DNA of 64,000 nt from NCBI GenBank assembly GCA_019843655.1, contig JACDQD010000005.1:12179575-12243574 (forward strand), written 5' to 3'. The position numbers were made by a program, and so were the translations under genes. The notes beneath the pieces are model-generated. The model saw only the letters and a program-made list of their open reading frames with translations, did no database searches and was not told the DNA's origin. The DNA comes from Lethocerus indicus. Its lineage: Eukaryota; Arthropoda; Insecta; Hemiptera; Belostomatidae. This document shows, piece by piece, positions 12,001 to 24,830 of this stretch (positions are counted from its first letter, which is position 1; each line of letters opens with the position of its first letter).

Positions 12001-15000
12001 AGAAGACGTTGAGAAACCTTCGCCATCCTACAGGTATGAACAAAGGGAATTGTCGATTCCACGATCCAATAACCGTCCGGTTGGAAGAGGGCCCCATTGT
12101 AATTTTAAATACTCAGATACGATCTGAAAGTGTTATGAAAATATGAAGGTCTCCCCCATGACTTCAGACCAATCTAATGTAAGCGGTAGTGACCTAGTGG
12201 CAGCCGGCCAGGCTCACTAATGTATTCAGATGATACCACCGCCCCATCTCAGAACTAGATACAAAGAGCACTGGGTCATAGGTATCGCATTTCAAAACGA
12301 ACGTTCGCCGTTTAAAATCCCATCTACCTGGAATCTAATTTTCAACATTGAATATAATTTTCATATTCAAAACTGCCACAGATTGGTCAGCTAAGGTATT
12401 GAATATTATCATCCATATGACCATTTGGTTCCTGGCTATAAGTTTTTTGAACAGATTGAAATGTTCATTTATGATTACAGGGTTAAGGCCAATGTTTTGG
12501 TGTCTACTTGTCGTTGTTGAAGCTTAAAAAGCGACGCGATATAATACTTGTGTGTACAACATTATATATATATATATATGATTCTTTGAAATATATGCCT
12601 CTATCCAGTTACAGTTATAAACTCTTTGGTGCCGCACAGCAATTTATGCTAGAGCTGATTTCGGTTTTAGACATAGTAAAAATATCTTAGGCTAATAATT
12701 GGCAGAAAAGGAGAAGTGGAATAACGACCCACGAAACGAAGAGCCGGGGCAGAGTAGGTGTGCTGCGATCCTTCTTGAAAATAACTGTTTATTTGAAATC
12801 CCAACACGTAAACCAGGCACGGAACACTTTACCTGGATCCGCATGCCAAGATTAAATCCACCCGCTAAGAAAAGACTCATCGCCTCTTGGTCTATGTGTA
12901 TAATGAGAAACGGCTTCATACTTTATTTATCGCGGAATTTTTACTGCAGGAAATACTGTATCTCTTATAATGAATAAGAGGAGGGGTCTTGGAGAAATGC
13001 GTACGGTTTAACTCATTGAGTTAAAAGTATGGAATTATTATAGACAATAATTTTTCTCAAATATAGGCCTGAAATTTCCATTAATGGTGTCAGAAGCGCT
13101 GTCCTGGCTATGTTTAACCAAACAAACGTTCGGCACTTCTTGGTCGGACATTATTCGAGTTTAGAACGTGTCTCATCTCACGCCGTGGAATTGACACGGG
13201 CCAATTAGAACGCGAGCGGACTGGGCGAACGACATCGCCGACGGCTCGTACATTTCCATTGCTAACGGCCCGGTTAAAATTTCAATTTAAATAATTGGCC
13301 GTTCCCGATGAGGTGAGCGGGGTTAATAATGCCTAGATACGGCGTGGTAATTCAGTCGCGCTATCCGTTCACCTTTCATCGAAACGGCCCCAAGAATGGC
13401 TTCTTTTATCTGGGGTTGTACTCCCTATTATTAGATGATTTCTAAAGAACTTCCCATAAGGTATTTAATAAGCGCTGTATTTAGTTACCGCGACAGACTG
13501 CATTAAATTAAATCGAAGGGAAGTGTAAAACGAAAACGATAATAAACGAAGGGAATAGACCCGAGAATAGTCGAACTTTCTGGTCTCCTCGTAATATATT
13601 TATGATCAACATTTTGGAACTCAGTATCCACTGGAACGGAGTGTCCTCCCTGGGTATAACTGAATTTGTATGCGGTTAGTTTTGAATACAGAATTCTTAT
13701 CACTACTTCAGCGTTTAAAATAGGACAGGTACAACCCGCTCTAATTATTGCATAATGAAACAATTTATAATATTTTTGCGTTCAGTTTATCTATTAACCA
13801 TGAACCATTGGTCCATAATTGAGTTCATCTACGAAAAGTCAAATTAACTGCGACTTCAGGTTACGGCCATTTTTAAAATTAAGACCAGTGAAAAATACAG
13901 TAAGACAGTAAGGAATTGATTAGTTAAGTTAACAATACTTCCACGGACAATGGACGGTTTTATGTTTTATCTGTTACCTAATTGTATCTGACCTAACACA
14001 GCTGACGGTTTCCAAATGCTCTTGCTGTTGGGATCGGAATGCGGCACCGCGTCAGATTGGTCTGACTCATCACTATACGCCTTTAATTTCGCTATTCACT
14101 ACGTTCGCGCCTTATTGAACTACAGCTGGTGGTTTTATTAATTTTACTCGAGGATTTCACGAGCGGCAAGTATCATATTACGAGTCCAAATACCGCTGCG
14201 ACGGGTGTAGTGAAACACATTTATAAGGGGCTCCTCCAGTCTGTATTCAATGGGTGCGTCAAAAGAGAATGCGGCATATAAATGAGCGATTCACGAAAGG
14301 GGGAAAAATAAGCCTCTCCTATCCCGGAGATAATCACTTTCATCTTAATGTCTCTGTTGGCCCTGTTGACGTCCGCCGCCAACGGTCTAGGGTCTACCCT
14401 GGCAGTCACTTCCCCCGACGAATACGCCAAGGCTATGAATATATCAAGGGTGCGGACAAAACGGGACTTGCCACAATTAATTATTTACAACACGGGAGGG
14501 TTGCTCTAGAGCAGGGAGATTGGAACACCCCTCGGGCTCGGGAAGAGCCGACGTGCGGCCTAATCCTGACGAATTGCACTGAAGACTAAAGCGGGGATCA
14601 GGGCGGAGGGAAAAGCCCATTGTCTTAAACCCTAACCTGTCTTCGCAGTCGTCCAAATATTTATTGTGCGGCTCCCTTCCAGTCTCGAATCGTCTTCATT
14701 TAGTATTCAGACATACGGATCAGCTGCCCTACGAAAACGATTTGTCAGGTTTAGAAAGGTTCAAAAACGGATCCGGTCTTTGACACTCCAACGGTCGAGT
14801 GGTTCGAGCTGGAAAAGGTAAAAAAAAATATCAAATAATAGTTGGCCGCGGTGTGAACGGAAGGCTACATTTAAGCGTCCATATTATACGGTACTTATAC
14901 AGTCATGTGTACGGCATTAATTTACGTGTTCAAATCCGTGAAAATATCCATAAAATATATTAAACGATTACATTGATATCAGAAAGAGCAAAATATACAT

Positions 15001-15760
15001 AATGTCATGAAACTTTGTAGAGTATAGGTCTATAATTGTCACAACTTTAGACAGTTTCAAACAAGTTTCACAATATTATAACAAGCGCGATTTTGCCTCC
15101 CCTCTTTGGCCTAGTGCTTGACAATCTTCAACTCATTACTTTCAGATTCAGTATTTGCATAGTATTATATTGCAGGCATAAGCGTTTCCGCGAGCAGGGC
15201 TCTTATACAACAGAACTGACGGTAACAGTGTACCGAAGCTACAGTTCTAGCCGCAAAGGAGACAGCAAATATCACGGGGACGAGGATACCAGTATCTTCA
15301 GGATTTTGATGTCGATAGACTACATAAACTGTTCATGACAGTGAATATTACTAACGGATCCCTCCGGACGGGCGCTCCTCAAATTCGGTCTTCTTAGGGA
15401 ATATCATCACGACTTTATAACGCATAACTTGATGTGGGCTGCCACCTTATTGGAAGACCCTTCTGGGGGACAGTAGCCCTGAGGCACGTACTCGTATATT
15501 AGTACTGTGTTAGCTATTTGTTTGTTTATTATGCGGCGACGTATAATTGTTTTGTATATAGGATACCGTCATGGGCTAGAGACGTGAGGTCATTAGGCCC
15601 ATACATCCACCTCTGGTGTAAGAGTTACCGACTTCCCCATAAAAACGTCAAAAGGTCTTCTGAACCAACGAAATTCCGAAGCGCGAAGCAGTTTAAGAAA
15701 TGCTTTCATCCAATCCGAAAGAACTCCCCCTCTTTGTATCGCGGTATTATTCTTGCTACA
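9061..15760. other. Non-coding; small repeats only
   Basis: A GC-richer block at about 9730-10190, a (TA)n run at 12563-12579, and two perfect small hairpins 26 bp apart (12962-12980, 7-bp arms; 13007-13025, 9-bp arms). A 111-residue frame at 14254-14589 has no recognisable domain. No gene supported. Confidence 0.5.
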
Positions 15761-15762
15761 TA

Positions 15763-15805
15763 AGAAGAAAGCCCAATATCCTGTAATGGGTGGGCTTTCT
15801 CTTCT
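15763..15805. repeat. Imperfect hairpin
   Basis: AGAAG-AAAGCCCA (15763-15775) pairs with TGGGCTTT-CT-CTTCT (15791-15805): 8 bp, a 2-nt bulge, then 5 bp, around a 15-nt loop. It is too short for a typical insect pre-miRNA stem. Confidence 0.6.
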
Positions 15806-18709
15806 GGTAGATCCCTAGGGTAAAACTTTCTTCGGTCGGTATTCCCCTAACCCCGGCTGACCTCCGAACGTCGGTTCGCCCTTTGTCGACCTCCAGCGGT
15901 GTCCGTCCATCGCGGCCAATAATATTCTTCTTCTTTCCACTCTCTCGCCATTTAAACGAATCGTAATTTCATCGATACTAGCGCGCGCGCAACCAAAGGA
16001 GAAAGTTTGAGTCCACACATGTAATTAGAAAAGCCACAATAGCCGCCAGGGAACGAGGAGGTCACTGACGTCCAAACCTTGGACCTGATAATAGCAAAAT
16101 AATGGATTTAAATAGCGTTTCAAATAATGTTCCTCATATTTGCTAATGTTCACTTAAGTTAGGACTCGGCCCTCCGATTAGTCGGTCCGCGACAATTGTT
16201 GCCATAAAGGAGTTTACACATTACTGCAATCTCTGGATTATATCAGAACAAGAGTTATTTGTGTTTAATCCAGAATAATTAAGAAGAATAATTAATAATT
16301 AGAAAGGTAATATGCCTCAACAAGAGGCCGACGGAAATCACAGGCCTTCCAGTGGCCCTGTACAGCTACAGAAATATTATTTTGAAGAAATGAATATAAT
16401 AGCAAAATCATTTCACAAATCATATAATGCCGGTCCCAAATTTTATTGTCACGCTACTACAAATTAAACCGCTTTCGATATTGTAACGTACATATATCGG
16501 CTGGCAGGCCCTTTTATGTTTATATAAGCATATATTCTTTTCTTCCCCTTTTGCAAACTCAAAGGGTGAAGTGTCATCGAGAAAATATGCTAAGCTATGC
16601 CGGGCACGACCACCGCCTCTTCCTCTCCCAATTGCACTCTTCTATCCCGGAGCGACTCATTATTTATGGGCACTTGCCCCTGGTATTGGCAGCGGCCGGC
16701 TTATATCTGCACTTTTGAAGCGTGTGACGGTCGTCGCCGGTGGTCGGCACTGGCATAGCTTATACTGGTCAGATCGGTTTAGATAAATCCAGAACGTTAA
16801 ACTTAATTCGTTTTATTAATATTTTTTAGGCATAACCGTGAAACGCCTTGATTCTGATGCGATACTGGATATTATAATAAAGTTTATTATAGTACTTGGC
16901 CGGTAAAAAACGCCTGTTCCGACTGGAAGGAGAGTTTGCGTGCTGCCGTCACCTCATCTTTGTTTTCAATCTGCTTTCTCTAACCTGATCCTTATCCGCC
17001 TTCGACGTTCCTTTAATTCGTTATTAAATCGAGAAGTCGTATTGCGCAATTATACTACGCAACTTGGAATCTTGACCTACTGGACTAATTCAATACTCAA
17101 AATAGGCACCGAGGGAGGCATCATTTTAAATAACACGTCCTATAAATGTAACCACAAAGGTACCTTAATAATTAAATATAGAAGAACATTTCAGGTCTTG
17201 GAGATATTTCCTGTACACACAACAGGTGGCAACAGTGGATTCGTTTGTAGCACAAACGTGAACATAAAATCCCCCCCCCTTGAGGGGGGAATAATTTATT
17301 ATTAATTATTAAAGAATTAATGTGTCGTCTCGAAAGGTTAATTTGAGCGTTAAATATTTGAAATTGTTGTACTTGGATCTATAAATAGGTGTTATTCGGT
17401 AAATTGTATAAATAAATTTGTTTCTTACTATTTACTGACTGTAGCGTACGGTTAATACGGTTTTATTGTTCAAATTCCTAAGCGTAATTCACATTCAGTT
17501 GGTGGGCAATGTTAATTTAAAGATCGAATCTCCTTGTAAGGTTTGAAATTGTGGACACCCCTGGACTTTGGAGGACGGGCCCTTGGGATTTCCGGCCAGC
17601 TAAAGGTGGACACCCGTAAACCCTTCTCCTTTGCCCCTTCACCGTCTTATGGAGTATAATCTCAATTGTAGTAGCCCATTGTGACAAAAAAATCTCTTAG
17701 TCTTACATTTGGCCTTATGTCACTGCAAGAGAATATTTACAACTGGGCTATATGACCCCGATATAAATTATGATACCTACGTGTAATACTTGAAGTAAAC
17801 AATAGGATACAACTGATGAGCTCGTAGAATAAATATGAAGCGAATAAAATGAATTATTGTAAATGGGCGTAATGTATTATTAAGTAAAAGTATAATACAT
17901 TCATTACGAACACTTGCATGTTTTATTTAAAATTTCAAAATTATTTTTTTTATTGTAGTTTTATAAAATATACATTATTATACAGGTCCAGTGTTCAAAG
18001 TGGGATCCTTTTTATCTTTTTGTTCTGTGGTATTAGATTCTGATGGCTTTATGTTATGCGTAGTATAATTCTTTAAACAATATCCAGAAGTTGTTTACAT
18101 TTTAACAGATAATAAATAAATTAAAATAATCATTCTGATTCTTAATATGATTGCCTGTTAACTTTTCTATCCGCAAACCGACTGGTAAAACAGAAAATAT
18201 AGGAAAAACTGGCACGATAAATTAAGTAAAAACAATTTGCCTGGGGAACTTTCAATAAATAAGAACGGATGGTTTCTGCAAAAGGGTGTCCAGATGATGC
18301 GGGTTAACCGGCATCAACCTGTGGGCAATAAATCATCAGGAGCGGTGGCAACAACCTCAGTTGGCAGTGGGTCGTCTCCCAGCCATTGTGCGACTTATAC
18401 CCAAGTTTTGACTCCAAGTTGAGACTAACCGCCTTTAAGCCCCAGTTGGTCATTCAACAAACCGGCCCCGCTTTGCCTCTCCTACCTTCTTCAACCTATA
18501 ATCCTTTACCTCCGAGTAAATCATTTGCCATCCTCCTGTCTATTTAATTACTGAAAGGAATCGGATCAACTGTTGAATCCCAATTTTTATTTTTCAACTA
18601 TATGTGCATGGCAAAGAATTAATTGTGATCCACTGAAAATTAATCCAGGATTGTGTGTTATATGATTTTTTCTCTACTGTATCGTCTGTATTCTCCGATC
18701 ATATAGTTA
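15806..18709. other. Non-coding AT-rich DNA; nothing recognised
   Basis: Contains a nine-C run followed by six G (17271-17289) that could form a short hairpin. A 121-residue frame at 16940-17305 crosses it and shows no domain. Confidence 0.5.
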
Positions 18710-19110
18710 TTCAATAAATTATTAGATTTATCCTTCGAAACCACTAAATAATGCGATCCTAATAACGCATTGTGTTCCGTCACGTTTAAATACCCGCGTT
18801 ATTCCGCTAATTAATTTCCCGATTAATTATTCGCCGGCCTATTGTTCTAATTGCGATATTTGAACAATCGTTAGATAACCACGGAGTATTAAATGCGTTC
18901 CGCTTTTAGGAAACAAAGCCAGGGGATTCCCTTCCGCAAGACGATTAAAACAGCATTTAACACAGCGAAACGACCCACTGTCAAATTGAATTATCTCCGT
19001 TATTAGTCACAGAAATCTTCCTAGTTTCAACCACGCTTTGTTTGTTCTAGCTTTAATTACCATCAGCTATAAAACTGAATAGTGATGCACCTGAATCGTT
19101 CAGTTACTCT
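18710..19110. promoter_or_regulatory. Homeodomain-site-rich stretch, candidate enhancer
   Basis: Many TAAT cores in a short space, including CTAATAACG, GCTAATTAATTTCC, GATTAATTATTC, CTAATTGCG and GTTATTAGTC, mixed with CG-containing words uncommon in the flanks. Clusters of TAAT sites are typical of enhancers read by Hox and other homeodomain factors, and knirps-family genes are regulated that way. No coding content. The assignment is inference from motif density. Confidence 0.3.
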
Positions 19111-19647
19111 CAATAATATTTTTGCTTTCGTTATTAAAGTTATACTACAGTTGATGGAAAGAGATGAAAGACTGGGACGAAAAAAAAATATATACAATAG
19201 GTTTCTCATAGTCCAATAACTTCCAATATTAATAATTAAATTCGAAATTATATTCTCAGTGCTACAGCATGCCAGTTATTAGCGTCTCACCCATCGGAAC
19301 ATACTACTATAAAATGACATGTTTCTGGAATATTTGGTTCGAAACAAGGCAGAAAGTTGTTTTTATACACTTTTATTACTTAAGACAACGACAGCGATTG
19401 TCGCGGCACCCATTTCCATCGGCCATTGTCTTCACTGCGGAGTTCTCACAGAGTCCCCGTTGTGCAACAACAATAAAAGATCACTTCTTAACGACGCGAA
19501 ACATTCTCCAAGAAACAAAACAAGGTTGCCCCGCTCTCGATTTTCAAATCGGCACCAGAATGCTTCGTAATTATTACAAGGTGCTTCGTAATATGAATTA
19601 CCTACGGTGCAATAGTCCAGTTCAAAATGAAAATTAACAAAAGTTAA

Positions 19648-19821
19648 ACTATATTAAGGCCATTGTGGCGTACTGCACGTTTTATCACAATTATTTTGAA
19701 AGGTGGTAATAAATATAAGTTGCGAGTAGTTCAAGATACGACAGCAGGAGTTCCCCAAGGACCACGGGCAAGTTCACCTGTATTCTACGCAAGTGATAAT
19801 AAAACAGGTATATATGTATAA
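19648..19821 (+). pseudogene. Reverse transcriptase fragment of a non-LTR (Jockey-like) retrotransposon
   Basis: An open stretch between stops reads ILRPLWRTARFIT, then KYKLRVV, then TTAGVPQGPRASSPVFYASD. The block AGVPQGxxxSPxxFxxxxSD is the signature of the palm region of LINE reverse transcriptases (RxxxAGVPQGSxLSPxLYxxYTxD), and the residues before it fit the strand preceding that motif. The frame stops at 19819. A following stretch (LKQNTNAIG) could be a deleted continuation, since the FADD catalytic box is missing. No start, poly-A tail or target duplication was found. It is a worn fragment with no function. Confidence 0.65.
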
Positions 19822-21889
19822 AGCAGACTTAAACAAAATACGAACGCAATTGGTTAACACCGAGAGTTGTAATACTCATTGTCCAGTTATTCTATAATGA
19901 GATAAAGCGTTTGTTAAATCCGGATACGGATGAATTCTCGGCCATGAGCGGTAAAGAGGAATGCGGCCGGAGGAGCGGAGATGGGCCCGTATAACCCCCA
20001 GTGAAGCGCGCCTGCCCCATCAAACCGCTTCACAATGCGGGTAGCTTTAATGCGACCTTTCCACCCGTATACCGCTCCGCGGGGAGGAGGGCTAGTTTTA
20101 ATGGCCTCTTATATCCTTTAAATCTTCAACGGTTCTGCCTCTAACGGTATGCCATCATAGAGTGAACCCGAACCGCTCAATTCCTAGGAAATATTCTTCC
20201 CTTTCCAAGTCTACGGCAATTGACTTTGTCAAGGTAAAATATGCGAGGCGATAAATTATAAGTGAAAACTCCTTTGAAAAATTTATTTATTTAAAAAAAT
20301 ATGTATATTATCGCTAGTATAACTTCTTCACTCACACGTTGAATTTGAACGATATCAATCAGCTCCGTATACAGCGATAAGGGCACTTCAAGATTCATAT
20401 ATTGTGTCTCGTCTGGGTCATTCCCGCAACAGTCCAAATTGGGCAACACCAACTGGTTAAATCGAAAATTATGAAGACGCTAACGTCCCGCTACGGTGGG
20501 TTTACACTCTAGAACTAATCAACTATTTGATAACTTCAGTTCCCGATAAGCATAGAATCCTCTTCAGTTGAGATTAATAATATTAATGCCCTTGCAAATG
20601 CCCGGACAAAACGGTGGAGAACTGTCAGATATCGGAGAACCGATAAAAATTGAGATTTTAATTCGTACGAATTATGTATTTAATTTTGCTAGTTTCACAA
20701 AGATCGAGCTCTGGAAATTCGAGAGGTTAGTCATTTTCAACGTTTGGATGTGGACATCAGTAAAATCTTTATTACCGAATGACGGTTCTTTTCTATTCCC
20801 CTCCCCTCCGGACGGTTTATTAAGCAAGTGCGAAGGCGCTCTTCGAAGATAATGAAAGGACCGGCCGGGACCTCTTAACGAGTCGGCGGCTTGTAGTTGT
20901 ATAAATCAGTTTTGAAAATGTCCCTATGATTTGAGCCCGGAGAGCTATTAGCCCGACGGACACGAAACAATTAACTTAAGGAGAAGAGGACTGGGGCCGG
21001 CGGCATTCCTCGGCGAAATTGCTGACGCTTCACGCCCCACATCCACCACCGCCGCTAACGCTAATTGCTCAACAACTATCCATCCACTGTGAAACGGACA
21101 AATATTATTCAACACACTATTTTTCATACCGACACGATCGGCCACATCGAGATGACCCACAAAAAATTATTTTAAACGGTTACTAATATTAATTTGAATT
21201 CACGTTGGAAAAAAATTAGGCGAAATTTAAGGAAACTCAGGCGCTTTAAAAACTATATCGTGTTTCAATACGATAATTTCTTTAAAAAAGGATGACACAA
21301 TGATAGGGGAAGCATGGATTGAAAAAATAAGAGACACGAAACAATGGGTAATAAAAGGGAGCTGTGGCACGAGCTACCGGGAAATGTGATATATGGGTAA
21401 ATCGTGGTGGAAAACGGAAAACATACCAATGCTTAAGAATAAGCTGCATTCTAACGGCTTACCATTACTCTGTGCCAAGTGTGGTCGAGTCTGAAAAATA
21501 TGACCATACTTACTAGATTTAGTAACTAACGCTACTTAGACCTTGTGTTGATGTTAATATGTCGAAGAAACAAGTTGTAACAATTTTTATACTCTTTCAC
21601 CATATTCATTTCTACTGCCTTAACGAATCATCATTCTTTTTGAATTTGGGGCAACACGATCATAAATTAGATTACAGCAGGTAGCAATCTGTGATCTATG
21701 AAAGTTAACGCCTAGGTTCGTGAAGGTAAACACTACTGTGATTTTTCTGCTCACTCGAGCTTATTTGATAAGTACTGATCGTATTCCGGTCCTCCAATAG
21801 CATAAGACGAAAGAAGCGAGTGGAGACAGAGTCGTAGAAGTGATGACATTTTCTATAAAAAAAAAATGCTTTAATCGACAAAATTACGC
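19822..21889. other. Non-coding; nothing recognised
   Basis: GC-richer stretch at about 19920-20100 and 20810-21080; otherwise AT-rich. A 94-residue frame at 20568-20852 shows no domain. Confidence 0.5.
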
Positions 21890-22225
21890 TCCGTGAAATT
21901 CTAACAGTGCCTTAGGCGAAGGGGAGAAGGTCGTGAAGTACGACCGTGGAGTGAAAAGAAGATAAATGAAAAGCTTAAGTGATAGAATAACAAATGGGAC
22001 GAATGGAAAAATAGAAGAAAAACGGATGGGGACGAATGGGGTGAGCCTAATAAACTCGTCATGGCCATAACAAAACAGTTACAAAGACAACAATTATATC
22101 CTCGTTAGGAGGGAAGAGCGCCGCTATTGTTCCAAGAGAAACAGAGAGAAAAAGATTGAGGAGAAAAGCGAATGTAGAATGAGAAGAAGGAGAAGAGAGA
22201 ACGATAGACTGGGAGATAGAAGAAC
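21890..22225 (+). repeat. Purine-rich strand-asymmetric stretch
   Basis: The plus strand is strongly biased to A and G for over 300 bp (AAAGATTGAGGAGAAAAGCG, GAGAAGAAGGAGAAGAGAG). It is not a simple tandem repeat. Such skew may reflect decay of a GA microsatellite or a purine-loaded transcript. Confidence 0.5.
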
Positions 22226-24295
22226 GGGGTGTGTTGGGATTCTAATTATCTAGAAGGCACCCTTCTTGACCCCTAGAGTCGGCACTGCACCCTCCCTCCC
22301 TCCCGCCTTCCACCGGGTGATTTATACCTGGTACAATACTAATGAGCGTCTTGTCTCGTCCGCTCACCGTGTTACGCCGCCAACACATTTCTCTCACAAT
22401 ACTCCTACAACCGATCGATGCGCAAATCAATCGTGCTAAATGTTCAATTGAAAAATAGACGGCCGGCACCGTCGTATATAGAAAATAAACATAGCGCCCG
22501 CGAGTTTATACCAATATTATTTATCGCGTGATTGATTCTACGTCAAACCCCCTCAGTTTGGTGCAAAACACTGGACAGAACTGAATTTTATGCTTTCTAT
22601 CCACATTTATTCTTTGTAGCAGTATTTGCAGGTTCCAAGGTAATCTTATATTAACATCAAAATTGTCTCAAAAAATTGTCGAAGCCTCTCAACGTTATTG
22701 ACTCATTCAGGAGTGATTTTCATGAATCGAGAAAGGGAATTGTACAATTCACAGAATGTATAAAATATTATGATATTCAATGAAGTGTGATCGTCTTTAA
22801 TTTGAGCCCAGCATATGCACAGAGACTATATAAGGAATATAACAACTTCCCATTCCACACCATAATGTGGAGGAAACATTAAGAATTGTTAATACGGTTA
22901 CCTTGCCACAATATTATTTTTAATTTCTTGGTAAGCAAACCTATAAATAAATATATCAATCTATAATACCATCGGTACTTTCGTTTCTGATCCCAACGCG
23001 TTTCTTTTGGTCAGTCGGAGAACCTGTCGTTTGGGGGCTACTAAAAAACCGTATTTCTTCAGCAACCATGAAAGGAGATATAACTAATAACCAGGGCGAG
23101 GGCGTACCATATATGTTGGATTCAGTCAGTCAGTTGGGGTGTATAGCGACGGCTGGTATATCCCCTCTAAATTATCAAAGCGGGCGATCGAACGACGGCA
23201 TTAACCGTCGTTAAAACTGGTCCCTCGGGTCAGCGAGAGTTATGTCCACGAATAAATTCCTGGAGTTCCACCGCGGAGGGAGGCCTAAAGAGCCCGTCGG
23301 TGACGGGGTGGGGGGAAGACGGGACAAAAAGAGTTTTATTAGCCGCCCCGCGTAATTATTAATGGACCGAAGTGGAGATTCCGAGGACCGTAACCGGGTT
23401 TGATGGGCAAGCTCCGTCCACAATGTCTCAGAGACTTTAATGCCCCGGTAGGAAAGTAATAATGGAATAGTGGCCGGGGCGATAGTATCGCGCCGCGGAT
23501 GGTCCGTCCCTGGTCCCTCGCCCAGAATCGCATAAAGAGATGCTTGCCGGTTATTTAAAGATCCTTTACCTGCCCCCTTCCTTCTCCCTCTCCGAGTCCC
23601 GTTTCTTTCAGTCTTCCTCTTCACTGAAAGGTAGACCGCGGACCTCCCAGATGTTTTACAGAAGACATTTTTTATTAATTTATGGGTTTTTCGGAGAGAC
23701 TCATCATCTCATGCTTGATCCACCGGAGACTGATTTTAATTTAAACAGGGAAATGTAGGCGTCTAGGGATATATGGTCTTGGGTTAAATCGTCAGTAGAA
23801 TATCTTCCGTACTGTATACGGTCCCACTTGTCTGCCAATGAAGAATCAGATCAGCACTCACACAGGGTCGTGCTCTCTCAATTCCCCGCCAGTGTGACAG
23901 TGGTCACAGGGTATTCAATCGGAAGACCCACTGTATCACTCACTGTATTACTACACTAACTAAATAGACGATAGAGACAGAAAATCACGAGAATAATTAA
24001 TTACAAACACTCACGGATCCAGAAGAAGTGCTATGTATTTTTAGAACAATACTTTTAATTTACTGCGGAGGAATAATGGATGACACTTCCCTACAAGAAA
24101 ATCACCTGTGTGTTCATAAATTCCCATGTTTATATAACCAGTACGCATTACATAAACGATTCAAATGCCACATAACAGTTTCATTAATATTCTCAAAATC
24201 CGGCAAAATATCACAGAATACATTTACGTTGTTTCAACAACGCCAACACGTTAGATTGTGACTAATGATAAACACAAATTCGTTTGTACGCTCCC
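22226..24295. other. Non-coding; nothing recognised
   Basis: GC-richer at about 23180-23640, where a 137-residue minus-strand frame (23211-23624) is Arg/Gly/Pro-rich without any domain and is most likely a by-product of composition. Confidence 0.5.
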
Positions 24296-24830
24296 TTAGC
24301 AATTAAGCCCATCGGTCATTAAGCGACTCGGAAGATTTATTTTCGAACCCGTTCCAATTTCGAAAATACTTGGACCGCGGTGGAAGGGTGAAACGACTGG
24401 TGTGACCCACTCTACGGTGGGCTGCCTGCGGGGCGATCGTGTCCACTTTAATGATACACCGGCGGCCCGCCTTACACGATTTCTTCTACCGTCGGAAATT
24501 CTCGCCGGCCGCCCCGCTACCGGGGGCCCCATCGACTCGGCGTTATTATTAGAGGTCGGCAGAGGAGTAACTCGAGTAGCCGAGCCGGGTTTCCCACGGT
24601 GATCGGGGCCCACGGGTCGATAACATATATTTGGCGGGCCCCGTCCCCTTTTTATATCGGGCCCGCGGAGCCTCTACTAGATGATGACGCCCGAGCGCCG
24701 GGTTTCACGCCCTCGCCTCCTCTAACCTGCCACAAGTTTTAGGTATACGGCCCCGGGGCCGCAAATAACTCAATACACGATCCGCGCATTATACCCCAGA
24801 TAGTCCCCCACCCCACCAAACCGGATGCGA
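24296..24830. promoter_or_regulatory. GC-rich block, candidate conserved non-coding element
   Basis: About 530 bp of markedly GC-rich DNA (CGGCGGCCCGCC, CCGGCCGCCCCGCTACCGGG, GGCCCCGGGGCCGC). Short opposing frames at 24296-24613 and 24402-24602 show no domain. It ends sharply at AT-rich DNA near 24840. Confidence 0.3.

Noticed and set aside
16940..17305. 121-residue frame
   Set aside because: No domain, runs through a poly-C/poly-G hairpin and into AT-rich DNA.
23211..23624. 137-residue minus-strand Arg/Gly-rich frame
   Set aside because: Coincides with a GC-richer patch where random frames are long; nothing recognisable.
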